NCBI GenBank assembly: GCA_016840945.1
Contig: JAEORJ010000228.1
Location: 1-26,982, forward strand
Direction: 5' to 3'
Length of the DNA stretch: 26,982 nucleotides
Origin: Candidatus Gerdarchaeota archaeon
GTDB taxonomy: Archaea > Asgardarchaeota > Heimdallarchaeia > JABLTI01
Under the pieces are notes generated by a model. The model did no database searches. It saw only the letters and a list, made by a program, of their open reading frames with translations, and was not told where the DNA came from. Position 1 is the stretch's first letter; every line of letters begins with the position of its first letter. Shown here in pieces: positions 22,606-26,982 of the stretch. Both the position numbers and the translations under genes were made by a program.

Positions 22606-22678
22606 TGCTTTTTAATATAAAAGAACTCTGAAGAATTCTTACCTAGTATCTAGTAAAAAAGTTCGAGCATCTAGTAAA
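22606..22678 (-). promoter_or_regulatory. Promoter and candidate operator of the winged-helix gene
   Basis: The minus strand has TTTTATATTAAAAA (about 22608-22621), a TATA-like box. Next to it lies AAGAATTCTT (22631-22640), a perfect 10-base palindrome. Further up are three copies of CTAGTA (22643-22648, 22650-22655 and 22671-22676). Two of them share the longer ATCTAGTAAA (22648-22657 and 22669-22678) at a spacing of 21 bases, two turns of DNA. This looks like a regulator-binding cluster; binding by the adjacent regulator is inference. Confidence 0.45.
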
Positions 22679-22937
22679 TTTTTCCGCATATTTTTTTCAT
22701 TTTTATTGCCACTATTCCGCTTTTTTTCGGAAAATAACTGCTTTTTATTACTAAAAACCATTTTTTACATTAAAATGACTCTTTTCGTTTATATATGTTT
22801 ATAATTTCCTTTGGATACTTATTAACTACCCGATTTTAGAAGCTAAGTTTATCATAATTGAAAATCTTAGAAAAAAATATGAGAATTATCTGTTCTTATA
22901 ATAAGGAGTAAAAAAATAGATATTTAGGGTTAAATCA
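22679..22937. other. AT-rich intergenic stretch between the regulator and the membrane-protein genes
   Basis: No gene or RNA is visible. It holds T-runs, a small inverted repeat TTCCG/CGGAA (22715-22719 and 22728-22732) and possible TATA-like sequences (for example TTTATATATG near 22791-22800) that could serve the rightward gene. AAGGAG at 22903-22908 is too far from the TTG start at 22938 to be its ribosome binding site. Confidence 0.4.
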
Positions 22938-23420
22938 TTGAGTGGCGAAACAGACTTAAGAGAAAGTTATGCTTTCAAAGAATATGCTCATGGAAGGAAC
23001 AAAAAGGTGCCTTATCCATGGTGGACTATAATATTTGCTGGAATAGCAGTAGCTATTGCTTCTATTTTAACAGTAGTATTTGCTAGTACAGTATTCAATA
23101 ACTCATGGGCATTTAATTTTCTAATACCCTTATATGGTATACCTGCAGGTTATTTATGTGCTGTCAAAAACAAAACTTATAGCTTATTGGTTTCATTAAA
23201 ATATTCATCATTAAGTGCAGTATTTTATGTTGGCTTTTTCTTTGTTATACTTAGTATAACCCAGCTGGCATCCCCTGATAATGCTGTTGGAGCAATAGTT
23301 GGCATTATTAGTCTTTTGATCACTTGTGGCATAATTCTTGTTTTTTCAATTTGTGTTACTTTCGCTATAGGAGCGTTTTTTGGAACATTTATTAGTGGAA
23401 TACGTGATGCTAAAAAATAA
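22938..23420 (+). CDS. Membrane protein with four predicted helices (160 residues)
   Basis: I recognise no family. Four hydrophobic stretches lie at about residues 29-52, 58-73, 88-108 and 115-150 (for example IIFAGIAVAIASILTVVFA and IVGIISLLITCGIILVFSI). A charged cytoplasmic-type N-terminus (KEYAHGRNKKVPYP) precedes them. It lacks cysteine motifs or known transport signatures. The start is TTG at 22938; an in-frame stop lies just upstream at 22917, and the Shine-Dalgarno is weak (TAGGG). It is the first of three small membrane-protein genes on one strand upstream of the LIM/DA1-like peptidase gene. Whether they act together is unknown. Confidence 0.75.
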   Translation: MSGETDLRESYAFKEYAHGRNKKVPYPWWTIIFAGIAVAIASILTVVFASTVFNNSWAFNFLIPLYGIPAGYLCAVKNKTYSLLVSLKYSSLSAVFYVGFFFVILSITQLASPDNAVGAIVGIISLLITCGIILVFSICVTFAIGAFFGTFISGIRDAKK

Positions 23421-23539
23421 TCTCCAAATGATATTTTTTAACACAAACTTCTTTTTTCATGAACGATAAAATTAAGTATTAATTATTGCTATGCTTTTGT
23501 AGCAAATATTATTCCTTAATTAAAAAACAGGTAATTAAA

Positions 23540-23923
23540 ATGACCCCACAAAAAAAGGAAAAGAAATATCGGCGAAAGAAAAAACTTGGGCCATGGTATC
23601 AAGCTGGAAGAATTCTAATCATTCTAGGTGCTATTTTAGCTATTGTGGCTGCTGTTCTAAGTTTGATTTATGCAACTGAAGATGTTTGGCAATCATTCAC
23701 TTTTGGAATGCTAGATGTTGATTATCTAGGGGCAATCATCGCTATTGTTGTTGCAGCTTTAGTTCTATGGATGATTATTGATTTGCGATTTGTGTATAGT
23801 GTAACTTTCATTGTTCTAGCAATAATATTCATAATACTTGGTATAATCATTGGAAACATTGGAGGTTTAGTTATTATCATTGGAGCAATCCTGATAATAT
23901 TTGAAAGAGTCTCGAGAGAGTAA
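23540..23923 (+). CDS. Membrane protein with four predicted helices (127 residues)
   Basis: No family is recognised. A very basic N-terminus (KKEKKYRRKKKLGPW) is followed by hydrophobic segments at about 22-46, 61-79, 83-99 and 100-120 (ILIILGAILAIVAAVLSLI, AIIAIVVAALVLWMIIDL, IVLAIIFIILGIIIGNIGGL). The ATG at 23540 is preferred, as the basic stretch then starts the protein; the upstream ATG at 23486 would add a cysteine-rich leader with no support. AGGTAAT lies just before. It is the second of three membrane-protein genes in a row. Confidence 0.75.
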   Translation: MTPQKKEKKYRRKKKLGPWYQAGRILIILGAILAIVAAVLSLIYATEDVWQSFTFGMLDVDYLGAIIAIVVAALVLWMIIDLRFVYSVTFIVLAIIFIILGIIIGNIGGLVIIIGAILIIFERVSRE

Positions 23924-23952
23924 GATTGATCCATTGAATTAGGATGATGACA

Positions 23953-24492
23953 ATGGCTTCAAAATCAAAGCGAAGAAAGAAGGTTTCATCTGGTACTAAG
24001 GATAATCTCAATACAATAATTGATGAGCTATCCATAGTTATATCCAGAAAAAACATCTCCCCTGATTCCGATAATAGAGAAGCATTAACATCAGCTTTTA
24101 ACAATAGCGATGCTCACATTGCTGCTATCGGATTAGTTTTACCCGATGTTGATCTTTCTTGGCGAGAATCTGGTGCTAGAAATGCCTTTCTAAAGATCAA
24201 ACGAAAACGACAAAACCTCATGAGAATGTACATCGGTATAGCAATAGCGATTTCAGCAATTGTTATTGCAGGCTCTGTACTGGCAGTAATTTTTATTGAA
24301 GGTTGGACAAAATATATAATATTAATTGCTGCTGCTCTGCTGCTTCTTTTAGGTTCATTTACTGTTCCGCGGACTTTGGTACCACGAGCAATCAAGAAAT
24401 TCGAAAATGAAATACCAATTAGATTTGAAACCGAATCCAATATAATAAATCAATACATAAAAGAGCTCATTCTTCTCTTAAGAAAAATGTAA
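23953..24492 (+). CDS. Membrane protein with two central helices (179 residues)
   Basis: No family is recognised. A basic start (MASKSKRRKKVSSGTKD) and a soluble helical part of about 85 residues precede two adjacent hydrophobic segments (IGIAIAISAIVIAGSVLAVI and YIILIAAALLLLLGSF). A soluble C-terminal helix follows (RAIKKFENEIPIRFETESNI). Both ends should lie in the cytoplasm. The ATG at 23953 is chosen because AGGATGAT (23941-23948) is a good Shine-Dalgarno for it; ATG at 23944 overlaps that site. It lies about 100 bases before the LIM/DA1-like gene. Confidence 0.75.
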   Translation: MASKSKRRKKVSSGTKDNLNTIIDELSIVISRKNISPDSDNREALTSAFNNSDAHIAAIGLVLPDVDLSWRESGARNAFLKIKRKRQNLMRMYIGIAIAISAIVIAGSVLAVIFIEGWTKYIILIAAALLLLLGSFTVPRTLVPRAIKKFENEIPIRFETESNIINQYIKELILLLRKM

Positions 24493-24596
24493 GCTCTAAT
24501 TTCTTTTTTGTTCCTATCGAAAGTTTTTTTCATTTCATTGCTCATATTATTATATAAATATCCTTACAGCTGTTTATTTATGAGGTCAACAAATAG

Positions 24597-25841
24597 ATGG
24601 TTTCTGTTGGAGTAATAAAAGTAAAATGTGATGCATGCAAGGAAATCATCAAAGGCAAATATATTCATTTTTCAGATGGCTCTATATTTTGTAATGAATG
24701 TTACAAATATTTGCCAAAATGTATTAGCTGTAAGAAACCAATAGCTGGTGGGGAGGATGATACAATAGAAAATATGTGCTCTGTTTGTTATAAACGAGCA
24801 CCAAAATGCGATATTTGTGAGAAGGCAATCATTGGTAGCTATAGTCGATTTGTTGACAAAACTATTGCATGTGACAGTTGCATGAGTAAATATCTAAAAT
24901 GTGAGCGTTGTGGGAAACCAGTAGTAAAATATACTAAAATACGAGGGAAAATCCTTTGCCGTTATTGCTTAACATATGCTCCTCGATGTTCGGTTTGTAA
25001 CAATCCAATAGCAGAAACCTATTGGACAATTGACAAAGAAAAAGTATGCAATTATTGTTACAAGATTTATGATCGATGTGATATGTGTGGAATGCCAAGT
25101 CAATTCTTATTTACCATTTATGATAAGAAAATATGTTATTCATGCCAGGAAAATGCTAAGCGCTGTTCTGCCTGTGGTCTTCCTATAGTTGGTCGTTATT
25201 ATTCATACAAAAGTCATGAAGGAATTTTCTGCAATCACTGTGAGCATTTAGCGCCACATTGTGATTCCTGCGGTAGACCCGTTGGATTACAGTATGTTGA
25301 GATATCCGATGGACGCAAAGTGTGTCTTGAATGTGAAAGGAGTGCTATATCCTCCGATGATCAATTAAATGATTTAATAAAATCAGCAACCAAAGGATTA
25401 AAAGAGCTTGGAATAGAAATACCTGTTGATATTAATTATAGACTAATATCCAAAAAATTACTTGATAAGCGAATTGAAGAATCAGGTGCTGAAATCTCAG
25501 CTGGAAAAAACCTTGGACTTTTTGTTCGAAAAGAAAGTATGATTAATATTTTTCTACAAACTCATTTACCATTACAAATGGCTTTAGGAACTTTATGTCA
25601 TGAATTAGCTCATGCTTGGCAATCAAAAAATGTCATTATTAATGACCAACCATTGTATCTAAGAGAAGGTTTTTGTGAATGGGTTTCATATAAGGTTCTT
25701 AAGAGATATGGTTATCATGGACAAGCTGAACTAATTCTCTCGAGAGATGATATTTATGGGAAGGGATTTCAGAGATTTCTCGAGTATGAAAAAGCAAATG
25801 GTTTACCTGCAACAATAGCTTGGGCAAAAAGAGCATGTTAA
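24597..25841 (+). CDS. LIM-like multi-zinc-finger protein with DA1-like metallopeptidase domain
   Basis: The 414-residue protein begins with eight tandem zinc-binding units, each made of two CxxC pairs about 20 residues apart (CDAC/CNEC, CISC/CSVC, CDIC/CDSC, CERC/CRYC, CSVC/CNYC, CDMC/CYSC, CSAC/CNHC, CDSC/CLEC; residues 11-246). Units follow one another after about six residues, as in LIM domains. The C-terminal domain (about 255-414) has the zinc-protease motif HELAH (335-339) in LPLQMALGTLCHELAHAWQ. A second motif, LREGFCEW, contains a candidate third ligand, Glu357. This order and the two motifs match plant DA1 peptidases (LIM plus DA1-like domain), which are activated by ubiquitin. No signal peptide or membrane helix is visible. 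GAGGTCA precedes the ATG. Substrates here are unknown. Confidence 0.9.
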   Translation: MVSVGVIKVKCDACKEIIKGKYIHFSDGSIFCNECYKYLPKCISCKKPIAGGEDDTIENMCSVCYKRAPKCDICEKAIIGSYSRFVDKTIACDSCMSKYLKCERCGKPVVKYTKIRGKILCRYCLTYAPRCSVCNNPIAETYWTIDKEKVCNYCYKIYDRCDMCGMPSQFLFTIYDKKICYSCQENAKRCSACGLPIVGRYYSYKSHEGIFCNHCEHLAPHCDSCGRPVGLQYVEISDGRKVCLECERSAISSDDQLNDLIKSATKGLKELGIEIPVDINYRLISKKLLDKRIEESGAEISAGKNLGLFVRKESMINIFLQTHLPLQMALGTLCHELAHAWQSKNVIINDQPLYLREGFCEWVSYKVLKRYGYHGQAELILSRDDIYGKGFQRFLEYEKANGLPATIAWAKRAC

Positions 25842-25846
25842 GAAAC

Positions 25847-26215
25847 CTATTCAAAAAAACCGTTTTGTATTATCTCACCATAAGGCTCACGATTTACAAT
25901 TACATAAATGAATACTTCTTTTTCAATTTCATCAATGAAAATAGAAATTCGCGAATAGAATGTTGGAACCCCTTCTAATTGATCAATTTTGTGTAGTGTT
26001 TTATCATCAACCTCAAAAACCTCAATATAGATGGGATGTTTTTCATCAGCTGGGAAAAGAAGAGGAAATCCTCCTTTAGAATACATTTGGTAAGGTATGG
26101 AAACACTGCCACGAAATATTGGTTCTTTTGGATTCAAGTAATAGAAATAATTGGGAAAATTTTCCTTGAGGGTGCCATAAACTGCAAGTAGATAATTATT
26201 CTCTGTTGAATCCAT
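25847..26215 (-). CDS. Gamma-glutamylcyclotransferase-like (AIG2/BtrG fold) protein
   Basis: A small protein of about 122 residues of the gamma-glutamylcyclotransferase-like fold. The opening YLLAVYGTLKENFPN holds the family YGTL substrate loop. The region DDKTLHKIDQLEGVPTFYSR contains the conserved acidic position (Glu of LEG) and the YxR end. Members cleave gamma-glutamyl amines or peptides with release of 5-oxoproline, but many have other or unknown activity. ATG at 26215 is chosen as the start because AGAGGAG (26221-26227) lies five bases upstream. The ATG at 26248 would add 11 residues not seen in the family. It converges with the DA1-like gene, five bases away. Confidence 0.86.
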   Translation of the reverse strand: MDSTENNYLLAVYGTLKENFPNYFYYLNPKEPIFRGSVSIPYQMYSKGGFPLLFPADEKHPIYIEVFEVDDKTLHKIDQLEGVPTFYSRISIFIDEIEKEVFIYVIVNREPYGEIIQNGFFE

Positions 26216-26293
26216 TAATACTCCTCTTAACAATGCTATTTGTTTCATTAATAACAGCTTAATTTTCCATAATTAATTCTTCGGAAAATCTAA

Positions 26294-26982
26294 TTAGCCA
26301 ATATTATATTCTAAATGACTTTTCCATAAAGGATTCAGCTTCTTTTTATTAGCTTGCCCTCTAGCATAACCTCGTATTATTCCTATCAAGCCTATAGAAA
26401 TAGCGATCCAAAAGAGATAAACCGGAACAGACCAACGACCAATAATAAATAATCCAACATTAAATCCAAGCACAAGAGTTGTTGATACAGTCATACTTAT
26501 TGGCAGGGTCTTGTTATCTTGAGTAAAGTGCGTTATAGAACCAATTAATGCCACAATAATCATTGGTACATAATAAGCAGTATAGAATTTGTAGACCCCT
26601 CTGGGCATAAAAATATGGGTAAAGATGGTATAAGGTGCTATCCATTCAAAAAACTCTATTCCATCCATTTTTCCTTTATAAGAACGAATGAACATTGGAA
26701 CAGAGATTAGTGATGCGCTAAGAATCATAAAGAACATTGAATAATTACCAAAGGAGGTAAAAGCTAGTAATAGCCCCTCTAATCCAAGTTGTTGCAGTGA
26801 TATAGCAAAAGATACACAATCATTATGTGCAGGGGTTATAGGTGTAAATCGAATTTCAATTGGTCTTCCTGGAAAAAGCATATGTCTAACATATTGATAA
26901 GGTGAAATGAATCCCCAAGGAACTGATAACAATAATATTACTCCAACAAATAAAGCAGCGTTCATAATACCTTCGATAATAG
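26294..26982 (-). CDS. Multi-spanning membrane protein, partial (5' end off window)
   Basis: Only the C-terminal part is visible. The frame stays open to the right edge beyond the ATG at 26965, so the true start is probably outside the window. At least 229 residues contain six or so hydrophobic segments (for example AALFVGVILLLSVPWGF, MFFMILSASLISVPMFI, YYVPMIIVALIGSI and FWIAISIGLIGIIRG), with a short extracytoplasmic-type loop HMLFPGRPIEIRFTPITPAH. The end is basic (QANKKKLNPLWKSH). The pattern would fit a GT-C type glycosyltransferase or a related polytopic protein, but nothing diagnostic is present. It lies upstream of the cyclotransferase-like gene on the same strand. Confidence 0.7.
   Translation of the reverse strand, partial: IIEGIMNAALFVGVILLLSVPWGFISPYQYVRHMLFPGRPIEIRFTPITPAHNDCVSFAISLQQLGLEGLLLAFTSFGNYSMFFMILSASLISVPMFIRSYKGKMDGIEFFEWIAPYTIFTHIFMPRGVYKFYTAYYVPMIIVALIGSITHFTQDNKTLPISMTVSTTLVLGFNVGLFIIGRWSVPVYLFWIAISIGLIGIIRGYARGQANKKKLNPLWKSHLEYNIG

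Noticed and set aside
22715..22732. Inverted repeat TTCCG/CGGAA around a T-run
   Set aside because: Only five base pairs in an AT-rich intergenic region; no gene ends near it.
24597..25841. Reading the zinc-finger peptidase as a SprT-type or general HExxH protease
   Set aside because: The LIM-like tandem fingers, the LPLQMALGTLCHELAHAW context and the REGFCEW motif fit DA1-like peptidases better; kept as a refutable alternative in the findings.
26262..26289. Inverted repeat ATTTTCC/GGAAAAT
   Set aside because: Loop of 14 bases and no U-run on the minus strand; too weak to call a terminator.
1..26982. CRISPR arrays, insertion sequences, prophage and tRNA genes
   Set aside because: I looked through all intergenic stretches and saw no regular spaced repeats, transposase or phage motifs, or T-arm and anticodon-arm patterns.

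Overview
This is an AT-rich archaeal chromosome segment, most likely from an Asgard archaeon (Promethearchaeota). Archaeal signs are an archaeal-type SRP (7S) RNA, the ribosomal proteins L7Ae, S28e and L24e, a type 2 IPP isomerase, Tsr3, a YchF-like TGS GTPase, and TATA-like boxes upstream of several genes. Asgard signs are a JAMM protease with an Rpn11/CSN5-like signature, a Ras-superfamily GTPase with a coiled coil and zinc ribbon, and a protein with eight LIM-like zinc fingers fused to a DA1-like HELAH metallopeptidase. I saw no CRISPR array, transposase, phage gene or tRNA.

Layout. 1-1430: the 5' part of an FMN-dependent alpha-hydroxy-acid dehydrogenase (minus, cut by the left edge), then the SRP RNA gene (plus). 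1440-7340 (minus): a JAMM protease with a C-terminal membrane anchor; a 46-residue secreted or membrane peptide; two HEAT-repeat proteins on either side of the type 2 IPP isomerase; the L7Ae-S28e-L24e operon with a possible kink-turn leader; and an unrecognised helical protein. 7490-10890: two DUF362 proteins around a methyltransferase. 11000-13320: a divergent pair, the GTPase-zinc-ribbon protein and a coiled-coil protein. 13329-15430: a radical SAM enzyme, a membrane protein with a zinc ribbon and a stand-alone Lrp/AsnC ligand-binding domain. 15627-17902 (plus): a ribosome-linked operon of Tsr3, the YchF-like GTPase and a DUF2095-like protein. 17909-22118 (minus): an operon of a GlmM-type mutase, a GlmU-like acetyltransferase whose nucleotidyltransferase half has lost its signature residues, and a B12-type radical SAM protein. 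22353-22574: a small winged-helix regulator with candidate operators. 22938-25841 (plus): three small membrane proteins followed by the LIM/DA1-like peptidase. 25847-26982 (minus): a gamma-glutamylcyclotransferase-like protein and the 3' part of a multi-spanning membrane protein.

Working together. The clearest functional groups are ribosome biogenesis (L7Ae operon; tsr3-GTPase operon; SRP RNA), isoprenoid and amino-sugar supply for lipids and surface glycans (IDI-2; glmM and the glmU-like gene), and a eukaryote-like signalling set (JAMM, GTPase, DA1-like peptidase, HEAT proteins). Start codons are often TTG or GTG behind clear Shine-Dalgarno sequences (GGAG, GGTGA, AGGATGAT), and these were used to choose between starts. 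Several minus-strand genes end in a hairpin plus U-run at or just after the stop codon. All assignments come from reading motifs by eye, with no database search.
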